DNA of 64,000 nucleotides from Alphaproteobacteria bacterium (GTDB lineage: Bacteria > Pseudomonadota > Alphaproteobacteria > Micropepsales > Micropepsaceae), in the NCBI GenBank assembly GCA_025924715.1, contig JAICHV010000005.1, positions 1 through 64,000 on the forward strand, given 5' to 3'. The notes beneath the pieces are model-generated. The model was not told the origin of the DNA. It made no database searches and saw nothing but the letters and a program-made list of their open reading frames with translations. Position 1 is the stretch's first letter. Each line of letters starts with the position of its first letter. Below are positions 36,506 to 43,945 of the stretch, piece after piece. The position numbers and the translations under genes were made by a program.

Positions 36506-38068
36506 CTAAGCCTTACCGCAAGTCGTCATATCGCCGGCCAGCCGCAACCCTTCAGTCCGCATGGCGGCGATGAGCCTTTGATCGCGGCCATAGAGATCGG
36601 GCCGAAATTCAATTTCGCCATCGGTGCCCGTAAAGGCCGTCCAATAAAGAAAATACACCGGAAGCCGCTTTGGCAGGGGTAGGTATTTGGTCTGCCCTGC
36701 TGCGATGGCATCGACAATCTTGTCAGAGGCGGAAAGATCGGCCGCAAGCGCATAAGAGGCGAGCGGCAAAATCTGCTCCACCCGGACACAGCCATGGCTT
36801 AGCGCCCGGCCGGATTGCGCAAAACTCGCCTTGCCGGGGGTGTCGTGCAGATACACATCAAACCGATTGGGCAGTTCGAATTTGATGCGGCCGAGCGGAT
36901 TGCGTGGGCCTGGATATTGGCGGATTTGGTAGGGGAATGTCCCCGGCCGGATAGCGCGCCAGTTGATGTGCAGGCCATGGGGATCGCCGCTCGGACCATT
37001 CAGGAGAATCATGTCGTTGGCCGCCAGATAGGCGGGATTGGCCTTCAGCTTGGGCAGGATTTCGTGTGCGGCAATCGAAGCGGGAACAGTCCAGGGCGGA
37101 TTGACCGTAACCCCGGCGCCATCGGCCCGAAGAATGGGTGTCGGATCGCGCGGGCGGCCTACGATTACCCGCGAACGCAGCAGCGGCGCGTCCTTCAGCC
37201 ACAATTGAAGTTCGGCATCCGCCGCATTGATCATGATGCGATCCACTTCCAAAGTCCGCGGCAGCCAGCGCCAGCGTTCCATATTGGCTTTTATGGTATC
37301 GGCTTGCGAAGCCGCGGAGCGGTTGAGGGCGGCAAGGGTTTGCCGGCCGATAACGCCATCGGCTGTCAAACCGTGACGCTGCTGGAATCGAACGACCGCC
37401 GGCGCTATGTCGGCATCTTGCGGCGCGGATGCGAGGGTTTTGTCCTCCCAGCGCAGCCGCTCCCGCAGCAGAGGCGCCAAGGCATGGCTGAATTCCTCGG
37501 GGGTTGCGGGGGGCAGCATCGGCCAGCCGCCTTGTGCCGCGATGGCACGATAGCGAGCCAGCGCGGATTTCAATTGGGCATATTGGGGATGGGAAGGGGC
37601 CAACCCGGCAAGAAGTTGTTGCAGGCGGTCTTCGCGCAGGGCTGTGCCCAGCGCGCCGGCGGCATCGTAAGGCGCGGTCGGCAACGCAACGTCCCGATCC
37701 AGGCTTTTTAGGTCGGCCCGGCCGCCGTGAAGCTCTTTCATATAAGCCAGAGCAGACTTCGTAAGAGCGACATCGCGGGCGGCCGGGTCGGCGGAGGCAG
37801 ATATCTCGTAGCGGCTGGGGTCGAGGCCATCCTCGGCGGCGTGGGCCAGCGCCGCCACAATTCGTCGCGCATTGGCGTCAGCGGCGGCAGTTCCGCTCCA
37901 AGCCAAAGCGAACTGACGGTCCTGGTAAAACTGGTGCACGGATGTATTGCCGTCCTTGGCAATCAGCGCTGCGATGGCGGAGGGAGGTGCAGATTGCTGC
38001 GCAGCGCAAAGGTCCGATGCCAACAGAAGGGCAATCGCCGCGGCGCGCCAGGGAGACATTGAAATCAT
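36506..38068 (-). CDS. L,D-transpeptidase, YcbB/LdtD-like
   Basis: A 520-aa periplasmic enzyme that makes 3-3 cross-links in peptidoglycan or attaches lipoproteins. It has a signal peptide, a scaffold domain, a peptidoglycan-binding motif (VVRFQQRHGLTADGVIGRQT, about residue 220-245) and a YkuD catalytic domain with the active-site SHGCVRVE (Cys427). The box at 38103 with TAAACT (38075-38080, minus strand) lies 35 bp upstream, so cell-wall remodelling under low oxygen is suggested. A second in-frame ATG at 38059 is possible. Confidence 0.9.
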   Translation of the reverse strand: MISMSPWRAAAIALLLASDLCAAQQSAPPSAIAALIAKDGNTSVHQFYQDRQFALAWSGTAAADANARRIVAALAHAAEDGLDPSRYEISASADPAARDVALTKSALAYMKELHGGRADLKSLDRDVALPTAPYDAAGALGTALREDRLQQLLAGLAPSHPQYAQLKSALARYRAIAAQGGWPMLPPATPEEFSHALAPLLRERLRWEDKTLASAPQDADIAPAVVRFQQRHGLTADGVIGRQTLAALNRSAASQADTIKANMERWRWLPRTLEVDRIMINAADAELQLWLKDAPLLRSRVIVGRPRDPTPILRADGAGVTVNPPWTVPASIAAHEILPKLKANPAYLAANDMILLNGPSGDPHGLHINWRAIRPGTFPYQIRQYPGPRNPLGRIKFELPNRFDVYLHDTPGKASFAQSGRALSHGCVRVEQILPLASYALAADLSASDKIVDAIAAGQTKYLPLPKRLPVYFLYWTAFTGTDGEIEFRPDLYGRDQRLIAAMRTEGLRLAGDMTTCGKA

Positions 38069-38102
38069 GGGGCAAGTTTAGTGAAACCGAGCCCGAGCCT
38101 CT

Positions 38103-38116
38103 TTGATCCGGCGCAA
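38103..38116. promoter_or_regulatory. FNR/FixK box shared by L,D-transpeptidase and lipoyl-like gene
   Basis: TTGATCCGGCGCAA with hexamers on both sides at 32 bp: TAAACT (38075-38080, minus) and TAACCT (38139-38144, plus). Confidence 0.8.
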
Positions 38117-38162
38117 GGCGAAAGCGGCGTCTCGGCTCTAACCTGAGGGAACTAAGGAGCCC

Positions 38163-38204
38163 ATGAAACACGAGGCGTTTGAGAGGAAAGGGAGAAACTC
38201 ATGA
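38163..38204 (+). CDS. Possible 13-aa leader ORF
   Basis: MKHEAFERKGRNS, preceded by a strong TAAGGAG (38152-38158) and ending in a TGA that overlaps the ATG at 38201 (ATGA). It could couple translation to the lipoyl-like gene. Too short to prove by sequence. Confidence 0.35.
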   Translation: MKHEAFERKGRNS

Positions 38205-38440
38205 CGGTCATCAAAGTGGCGCCCGAGCTTTGGTCCACAAATGTTTTCCCCGAAGGCGTGATCGAACAGTGGCTGCTACCCGATGGAGCCCCTGTGAAAG
38301 AAGGCAAAGCCATCGCCCTCGTCCGCGTCGAAGACGCCCTGCATGAATTGACCGCCCCGGCCAGCGGGCGGCTTCGCACCGACCTGAGGGCCGGAAGTGT
38401 CGTCGATCCTGGTATGGCGGTGGGGCGTATTTTGCCCTGA
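38201..38440 (+). CDS. Biotin/lipoyl-domain-like small protein lacking the attachment lysine
   Basis: A 79-aa single hammerhead domain resembling the lipoyl domain of 2-oxoacid dehydrogenases: WSTNVFPEGVIEQWLLPDGA, KEGKAIALVRVEDALHEL, TAPASGRLRTDL and GMAVGRIL. At the hairpin where lipoyl domains have the modified lysine (ETDKA), this protein has VEDAL and no lysine, so normal lipoylation or biotinylation there is unlikely. It stands alone with an FNR-type box at 38103. Function unknown. Confidence 0.75.
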   Translation: MTVIKVAPELWSTNVFPEGVIEQWLLPDGAPVKEGKAIALVRVEDALHELTAPASGRLRTDLRAGSVVDPGMAVGRILP

Positions 38441-38448
38441 AGAGCTGC

Positions 38449-39279
38449 TCAGTGGGATAGCAAGACGCAGAAATCCGGATCAAGCAGAAAATCGCAAGTG
38501 ACGCCGCCGAACACCAACTCCCTGAGGCGGCTATGGCCGTAAACGCCTGCCACTAGCAGATCGCATTTTCTCCTGCGAAGCTGAATAGGAAGCGTGGCCG
38601 CGTCCGTCCCGGTGACGGCGATGGCTTCCGCGATGGCGTCAACGTGGTGCCGCGACAGCCAGGCCGCGACGTCTGCAGTTTCGGCCTGCAGCGCCGGCTG
38701 CCTGCCCGCGGATCCGACACTCAACACGGTGACATTTTTCGCCAGGTGCAACAGCGGCAAGGCATCGGCCACCGCCCGGCGCGCCTCACGCGTGTCCTTC
38801 CATCCGACAAAGACCCGTTCCATCGGTAATGAGGAAATTCCCGGTGGCACAAACAAAACGGGGCGGCCGGCCTGCATCGCCAGCGCGCCGACATTGACGC
38901 GCTTTGTATTGTCCAGCAGCGAGGGCCCAATGTCCTTGCCGGTGATAACCAGATCGGCAGCGCGGGCCTGCTCGGCGATATAGTCGGCGAGCGAGAGATA
39001 GGTGATGGCCGAACGCCATTCCAGGCTTTCGACCCGGGCGCTTAGAGCGGCGCGAAACTGCACCTCCGCCGCTTCGATTTCCCTTGTCATTTCAGCATAA
39101 GTACGCTCGATTACCTTGCCGGCGGCGAAGCCTTCCTCTGCCATGAGCTGACTGGGCTGACACGCGGCGACACCAATCACGCCGGCCTCAAAGCGATCGG
39201 CCAAGGCGGCGGTGATTTCGAGCAGGCCGGCATTATCCGCGTTCAATTCCAGATGCACCAACAGGGTCTTGTAAGCCAT
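38449..39279 (-). CDS. Universal stress protein, tandem UspA (1 of 4)
   Basis: A 276-aa protein with two UspA domains. The second ends in the family ATP-type motif GVYGHSRLRELVFGGVT. The first begins YKTLLVHLEL and has GRPVLFVPPG at its end. It is a close paralogue of the protein at 59241 (shared LEWRSAITYLSLADYIAEQA-like stretch). The ATG at 39279 is chosen; the frame runs on to 39405 in ackA sequence. The box TTGATTGAGGTCAA is 53 bp upstream. Confidence 0.9.
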   Translation of the reverse strand: MAYKTLLVHLELNADNAGLLEITAALADRFEAGVIGVAACQPSQLMAEEGFAAGKVIERTYAEMTREIEAAEVQFRAALSARVESLEWRSAITYLSLADYIAEQARAADLVITGKDIGPSLLDNTKRVNVGALAMQAGRPVLFVPPGISSLPMERVFVGWKDTREARRAVADALPLLHLAKNVTVLSVGSAGRQPALQAETADVAAWLSRHHVDAIAEAIAVTGTDAATLPIQLRRRKCDLLVAGVYGHSRLRELVFGGVTCDFLLDPDFCVLLSH

Positions 39280-39331
39280 GGCCGGCCTCCTTTGCGCATC
39301 TTGAGGCTGGACGCAGCGCACAACACCCGCA

Positions 39332-39345
39332 TTGATTGAGGTCAA
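39332..39345 (-). promoter_or_regulatory. FNR box for universal stress protein 1
   Basis: TTGATTGAGGTCAA, overlapping the last codons of ackA and 53 bp before the start at 39279. Confidence 0.75.
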
Positions 39346-40508
39346 AGGATGGCCGCGATGGTATGACGAGCGATCATGGCCTCCTCGTCCGTGGCGATCA
39401 CCCAAGTGCTCACCCGGCTGTCGGGGGCGCTGATCAGCCCGGCACCCGCATTGTTGGGTGCTTCCGCCAGCTCCACGCCCAGCCAGGCGCAGCGTAGCGC
39501 GACGCGCCGGCGGATTTCGGCCGAGTTCTCGCCAATGCCGGCCGTGAACACCAGGCCGTCCAAGCCCCCCAGGCTCGCCGCCAGGGCGCCGATTTCCCGG
39601 GCAACATGGAACACGAACAGCTCGATCGCCTCCTCGGCTGCCCTATCGCCCGCCGCCAAAAGGGCGCGCATGTCGCCGCTAAGGCCGGATACGCCAAGCA
39701 GCCCGGATTGGTGGTAGAGCAAATCTTCCAGCGCAGGCGCCGCCATGCCATATTGCTGCATCAGGTAAAGCAGCACGCCGGGGTCGAGCGCGCCGCATCG
39801 CGTACCCATCACCAGCCCGTCCAAGGCCGTCAGGCCCATGGTGGTATCCACGCTGCGACCATTTTTGAGGGCGCAAAGGCTGGCGCCATTGCCCAGATGG
39901 GCCACGATGATACGGCCGTCCGCATGGGCGGGCGCGATTTGCCTGAGGCGGCCGGCAATGAATTCATACGACAGGCCGTGAAATCCATACCGACGGATGC
40001 CTTCGTTTTCTAGTGCGCGCGGCAACGCAAAACGCCGGGTGGTCGCGTCCATACTGGCGTGAAAGGCGGTGTCGAAGCAGCCGATCTGGGGTACGCCGGG
40101 ACGCAATTTCGCGAGCGCCCGCACGGCATTCAAATTGTGCGGTTGGTGCAATGGCGCAAGCGGCGAAAGACGATCCAGGGCGGCAATGGTCTGGGCATCC
40201 AGTTTCGTTGGCGCCGTGAAATCGGCGCCGCCATGGACAATTCGGTGTCCCACCGCCGCCAACGCGTCGCCCTGCAGATGCGCCTGTGTCCATTGCAGCA
40301 ATTGAGCGAGAAAATCCTCATGGGTGTTTCCCGCCCATAGCTGCTCTGGCAGCAGTTCCTCCGCTGCATCCCAGGCGCGAACGCGCGGGGCCCTGCCGAT
40401 CTCTTCGATTTCCCCATGCCAGAGCCGGCGGAGCGGAAGTGTCATTGCGAATAGAGCGAATTTGATGCTGGACGATCCGGCATTCAGAACCAGGACCGCG
40501 TCGCCCAC
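39342..40508 (-). CDS. ackA: Acetate kinase
   Basis: A 388-aa kinase that makes ATP and acetate from acetyl phosphate. Motifs LVLNAGSSSIKFALF, GHRIVHGGADF, CFDTAFHASM, VAHLGNGASLCA and TAGIGENSAEIR are intact. No ATG exists near the start; GTG at 40508 gives MGDAVLVLNAGSSS, and a TTG at 40514 overlapping the upstream TGA is the alternative. It directly follows the phosphotransacetylase-type gene. With phosphoketolase (33402) it completes an ATP-yielding route. Confidence 0.94.
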   Translation of the reverse strand: MGDAVLVLNAGSSSIKFALFAMTLPLRRLWHGEIEEIGRAPRVRAWDAAEELLPEQLWAGNTHEDFLAQLLQWTQAHLQGDALAAVGHRIVHGGADFTAPTKLDAQTIAALDRLSPLAPLHQPHNLNAVRALAKLRPGVPQIGCFDTAFHASMDATTRRFALPRALENEGIRRYGFHGLSYEFIAGRLRQIAPAHADGRIIVAHLGNGASLCALKNGRSVDTTMGLTALDGLVMGTRCGALDPGVLLYLMQQYGMAAPALEDLLYHQSGLLGVSGLSGDMRALLAAGDRAAEEAIELFVFHVAREIGALAASLGGLDGLVFTAGIGENSAEIRRRVALRCAWLGVELAEAPNNAGAGLISAPDSRVSTWVIATDEEAMIARHTIAAIL

Positions 40509-40510
40509 GA

Positions 40511-41839
40511 TCAAGCCGCCCCATGCCGCCGCGCTTCGGCCACCAACAAGGCGATGGCACAGGAAGCAAGCCGGGTGCGCGGTGGATCGGCGCGGCTGGT
40601 CAGGATGATCGGTAGTTGGGCGCCCAGAACAATGCCGGCCCCATCGGCGCCGTCGAAGAATGTCAGTTGTTTGGCCAACATATTGCCGGATTCCAGGTCG
40701 GGGACCAGCAGGATGTCGGCTTGGCCGGCCACCGGCGAGACGATCTGCTTGGTCCGCGCCGCTTCCACGCTCACGGCATTGTCGAAGGCCAGCGGCCCAT
40801 CCAGCACGCCGCCGGTGATCTGGCCACGCTCGGCCATCTTGCACAAGGCAGCCGCATCGATGGTGGATGGCAATTGGGCACTCACAGTCTCAACCGCCGA
40901 CAAGATGGCGACTTTCGGCCCGGCGATGCCCAGGATATGGGCGAAATCGATGGCGTTCTGGCAGATGTCGCGCTTGTCGGAGAGGTTGGGCAGGATGTTG
41001 ATCGCCGCATCGGTGATCAACAAAGGCCGGGGATAAGCGGCGACGTCGAACAGATAGAGATGGCTGATGCGTCGTTCCGTGCGAAGACCGGTGCCCGGCT
41101 GCATCACCGCATGCATCAATTCGTCGGTATGCAAGCTGCCCTTCATCAAGGCTTCGACCTCGTGCCGCCGGGCCATGGCCACCGCCTCCGCCGCCGCGGC
41201 ATGGCTGTGCGGGGTGGCGACCAACCGGAAATTTTCGATATCCAAATCGGCAGCGGAAGCAGCGCTGCGAATTTTCCCTTCCGGTCCCACCAAAACCGGC
41301 ACGATCAATCCAGCCTGTGCAGCCTCGACGGCGGCGCAAAGCGAGGCCGGGTCGCAGGGATGCACCACCGCCGTGACCATGGGCGCCAATCCTGCGCAGC
41401 GCGCGATGAGCTGGCGGTGACGCACATGTTCATGAACCCGCACATCGGGCAGGTCGGCGCATGGGAGGCGAATCTTTTCGAGGGGCGCCTTCACGGTCAA
41501 CAAGCCGCTGATCACGGTCTGGCTTTTTTCATCATGCGCCACACAGTCCAGCACGACGATGTCGGGGCCGCGTTTTTCCCGAACGGTCAGACGGGTTTGG
41601 ATTATTTCACCCGGCACGATGGCGCCCAAAAATTCCAGTTCCGCTTTCAGTGGCACCGTGCCTGGGCCGGGCAGGCGTGTGCCGGCGAGAATGGCCACCA
41701 GAAGACCGCCCCAGCCGGGCGATACCCCCGCCGTGCCCGCCAAGATGGACAGGAGTTCAGCATCGCGCGGCGACAGCGCCCGGGACTGGACCTGCGTATC
41801 GCCCAGGCACAGCTCGTCGAAAGTGCGGTTTTCTAACAT
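40511..41839 (-). CDS. MaoC-domain / phosphate acetyl(butyryl)transferase fusion
   Basis: A 442-aa fusion. Residues ~1-120 resemble a MaoC-type hotdog domain (FDELCLGDTQVQSRALSPRD, then GTVPLKAELEFLGAIVPGE). Residues ~135-442 are a phosphate acetyl/butyryltransferase (AAVEAAQAGLIVPVLVGPEG, ALMKGSLHTDELMHAVM, TDAAINILPNLSDK, GPLAFDNAVS, NMLAKQLTFFDGADGAG). The enzyme would interconvert acyl-CoA and acyl phosphate and feed ackA, with which it is co-transcribed. The MaoC part suggests a link to 3-hydroxyacyl-CoA substrates. No clear FNR box precedes it. Confidence 0.88.
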   Translation of the reverse strand: MLENRTFDELCLGDTQVQSRALSPRDAELLSILAGTAGVSPGWGGLLVAILAGTRLPGPGTVPLKAELEFLGAIVPGEIIQTRLTVREKRGPDIVVLDCVAHDEKSQTVISGLLTVKAPLEKIRLPCADLPDVRVHEHVRHRQLIARCAGLAPMVTAVVHPCDPASLCAAVEAAQAGLIVPVLVGPEGKIRSAASAADLDIENFRLVATPHSHAAAAEAVAMARRHEVEALMKGSLHTDELMHAVMQPGTGLRTERRISHLYLFDVAAYPRPLLITDAAINILPNLSDKRDICQNAIDFAHILGIAGPKVAILSAVETVSAQLPSTIDAAALCKMAERGQITGGVLDGPLAFDNAVSVEAARTKQIVSPVAGQADILLVPDLESGNMLAKQLTFFDGADGAGIVLGAQLPIILTSRADPPRTRLASCAIALLVAEARRHGAA

Positions 41840-41927
41840 TTCGGCCGTGCAAAATTCATTGCGCCAGTTCCTCGCCTCTCGCTTTGCGGCCCTCCGTCAG
41901 AGAGAAGCGGGGAGCATGGCGCATTTT

Positions 41928-42293
41928 TCAGGCCTTGGCCGGTTCGCCAGCAGCCGCAAGCCGGAATTGCTCATAGGCGCCTATGGCGTCCGCGGCGTAC
42001 ATCGCCGAAGGCCCGCCGCCCATATAGATCGCCATTCCCAGAGCCTCTTCGACCTCGGCGCGGCTGGCGTCCAGTTTTGCCAGCGCTTCGCTGTGAAACC
42101 CGATGCACCCGTCGCAGCGCGTGGCTACGCCGATGGCCAATGCGATCAGTTCCTTGGTCTTTCGGTCCAGGGCGCCAGGCCGCGTTGCCGCCTGGGCCAT
42201 GGCGCCAAAGCCTTGCATGGTGTCGGGGATGTCTTTGCGCAGAGCGCGCAAATTGGCACCAATGTCTTGAACGATCTGGGAATAATTTTTCAT
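41928..42293 (-). CDS. Carboxymuconolactone decarboxylase / AhpD-like protein
   Basis: A 121-aa AhpD-fold protein with the redox motif RCDGCIGFH (Cys-x-x-Cys-x-x-x-His) and TKELIALAIGVATR before it. Small members often have peroxidase-linked or disulfide reductase activity rather than decarboxylase activity. The ATG at 42293 is preferred to the frame opening at 42359, which lies in the FNR box. The box TTGATCGGGCGCAA is 53 bp upstream, with a second (42371) behind it. Confidence 0.87.
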   Translation of the reverse strand: MKNYSQIVQDIGANLRALRKDIPDTMQGFGAMAQAATRPGALDRKTKELIALAIGVATRCDGCIGFHSEALAKLDASRAEVEEALGMAIYMGGGPSAMYAADAIGAYEQFRLAAAGEPAKA

Positions 42294-42345
42294 GGGGGCA
42301 CTCCTTGCGGGAAAGCTTTTCTGCCACAAGGTGCTCCCTCCGGCT

Positions 42346-42359
42346 TTGATCGGGCGCAA
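42346..42359 (-). promoter_or_regulatory. FNR/FixK box for the AhpD-like gene
   Basis: TTGATCGGGCGCAA, 53 bp before the start at 42293. Confidence 0.8.
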
Positions 42360-42370
42360 GAGTCCGGAAG

Positions 42371-42384
42371 TTGACTCCGATCAA
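42371..42384. promoter_or_regulatory. Second FNR/Nnr-type box
   Basis: TTGACTCCGATCAA, 25 bp (centre to centre) from the preceding box. It overlaps the assumed ATG of the MlaD-like gene, so either that start is wrong or the site works only for the minus strand or as a repressor site. Confidence 0.6.
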
Positions 42385-42827
42385 TGCGATCGCCGGCGGC
42401 ACAAACCATTTTGGGCACGAAAAGGGGCGCCCAGCTGTTCAAAAACCATACCTTTGAATCCCTATTCGCTGCGGCGATCGCCGTGTTCGCGCTTAGCTTC
42501 TTCCTTTTCATGCGCTGGCAGACCGGAACTGGCAGTTTTTCGACTTACGAAATCACCACGACCGTTCGCCAAATAGACGGGATTTCACAAGGCTCGGATG
42601 TGCGTATCGCGGGCGTGAAAATTGGCACCGTGGAGCAACTCGCGCTCGATCCGCGCACTTATCGCATTCACTTGACCATGGCGATTCGCAGCGATGTGAG
42701 AATCCCGTCCGACTCGGCCCTTTCCGTCGCCGGCGGCACCATGACCAGCTTTTATTTGGCCATCAAACCGGGGCGAAGCGAAAGCACCGTGCCTTCCGGG
42801 GGCGAACTGAAAATTGCCACGTCATGA
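42384..42827 (+). CDS. MlaD/MCE-domain protein
   Basis: A 147-aa single-span protein: one N-terminal helix (FAAAIAVFALSFFLFMRW) and an MCE domain (QIDGISQGSDVRIAGVKIGT, LDPRTYRIHLTMAI, VAGGTMTSFYLAIKPG). MlaD is the periplasmic lipid-binding part of the Mla phospholipid transporter; here no mlaE or mlaF is adjacent. The ATG at 42384 is used, but a TTG at 42411 is possible, and the FNR-like box overlapping the ATG makes this start doubtful. Confidence 0.82.
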   Translation: MRSPAAQTILGTKRGAQLFKNHTFESLFAAAIAVFALSFFLFMRWQTGTGSFSTYEITTTVRQIDGISQGSDVRIAGVKIGTVEQLALDPRTYRIHLTMAIRSDVRIPSDSALSVAGGTMTSFYLAIKPGRSESTVPSGGELKIATS

Positions 42828-42894
42828 CGTTAGGACGATCCGGCGTCAATTGAGGCACTCTATCCCAATGACGGGCGGAAGTTCCTAGTTCGTA

Positions 42895-43803
42895 TCAAGG
42901 CTGAGCCGAAGCCATTGCGACGGGCGGGCGAGCGTTCTTCTGCGGCGGCACGACGGGGGGCGGAGGGCAGCCAATCCTGCCGCGATGGCGGGCACAATCG
43001 CGCGGCACCACGCCCATGGTCACGAACAGATCGTCAATATCGGGATCAAATTTGCGAGCGCTGGCAATATCCGCCAGCGCTGCATCCTTCCGGCCCAGCC
43101 GCAACAGCGCCAGCCCCCGACCAAACGAGGCGCTGGGCCGCACGGCACGCGCGGCCAGAGAACGGTCATAATCGGCGATGGCGCCTTTGTATTGCCCCAT
43201 CCGAAGGCGCACCAGGCCTCGACTGTTCAGAACGACAGGCACATCGGCCGAAAGCGCCAGAGCGCGATTGCAATCCGCCAGGGCTTTTTCCAAATGCACA
43301 CCCGATCCGGCCCGTGCCCAACAGCGGGCGTTCCAATAAATCGGCGAATTCGGCGCCAGACGAATAGCCTTGGTGAATTGCACAACCGCTTGGGTGAATT
43401 TTCCCTGACCGCTGAGAGCCTCGGCATAACCCGCTAGGTTTTCCGCGTCCGCCGGCTTGAACCTAAGGGCGACCACGAAATCCTGCATCGCCCGCTCATA
43501 GCGGCGTTCGAGAAGATAGCCATAACCTCGCAATTTGTAGGCCAGCGGATTCCTGTCGTTGATGGCAATCGCTTCGCTGCAGGCCCTTTCTCCCGCGTAG
43601 AGCTTGCCCGCCGCCAGGGCATTTACGCAGACAAGAAGTTTCATCGCCTCAAGAAAATCCGCACGACCCATAGGCGAGTCCATCGAAGGCACAGCCGGGC
43701 GCTTGGTCTCGCCGGGATGCAGGGAGGCCGCAAGGGGGTGCGCCTCGGCCGTCGTGATCAACAAGACCGAGGCTAAAATGTAACCGATGCCGGGAATTCG
43801 CAT
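42895..43803 (-). CDS. Exported tetratricopeptide-repeat protein
   Basis: A 302-aa protein with a signal-like N terminus (GIGYILASVLLITTAEA) and about five TPR units (e.g. LAYKLRGYGYLLERRYERAM, ENLAGYAEALSGQGKFTQAV, VVLNSRGLVRLRMGQYKGAI). The C terminus is proline-rich (CPPPPVVPPQ). Probably a periplasmic scaffold; partner unknown. The box TTGATCAGCCTCAA is 47 bp upstream with TAATAG (43822-43827, minus strand). Confidence 0.8.
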   Translation of the reverse strand: MRIPGIGYILASVLLITTAEAHPLAASLHPGETKRPAVPSMDSPMGRADFLEAMKLLVCVNALAAGKLYAGERACSEAIAINDRNPLAYKLRGYGYLLERRYERAMQDFVVALRFKPADAENLAGYAEALSGQGKFTQAVVQFTKAIRLAPNSPIYWNARCWARAGSGVHLEKALADCNRALALSADVPVVLNSRGLVRLRMGQYKGAIADYDRSLAARAVRPSASFGRGLALLRLGRKDAALADIASARKFDPDIDDLFVTMGVVPRDCARHRGRIGCPPPPVVPPQKNARPPVAMASAQP

Positions 43804-43849
43804 GATTCACTCCCCTGCATGCTATTACCAAATTTTACGATGCGCTGAT

Positions 43850-43863
43850 TTGATCAGCCTCAA
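43850..43863 (-). promoter_or_regulatory. FNR box for the TPR gene
   Basis: TTGATCAGCCTCAA, 47 bp before the start at 43803. Confidence 0.75.
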
Positions 43864-43876
43864 CTCACTCAGCCGC

Positions 43877-43890
43877 TTGTCCAGGATCAA
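43877..43890 (+). promoter_or_regulatory. FNR-like box for the beta-CASP gene
   Basis: TTGTCCAGGATCAA (one mismatch), 56 bp before the GTG at 43946; CAGAAT at 43912-43917 is 31 bp from the centre. Confidence 0.65.
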
Positions 43891-43945
43891 GGCCACAGTT
43901 CCAAACCTGGTCAGAATGAACCCGATTTAAATAGGCTGGGTCTCG

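Noticed and set aside
41840..41927. Possible box before the phosphotransacetylase fusion (TTGCGCCAG near 41860)
   Set aside because: Only the GCGCAA half is present; the TTGAT half is missing, so I do not count it although the gene would fit the regulon.
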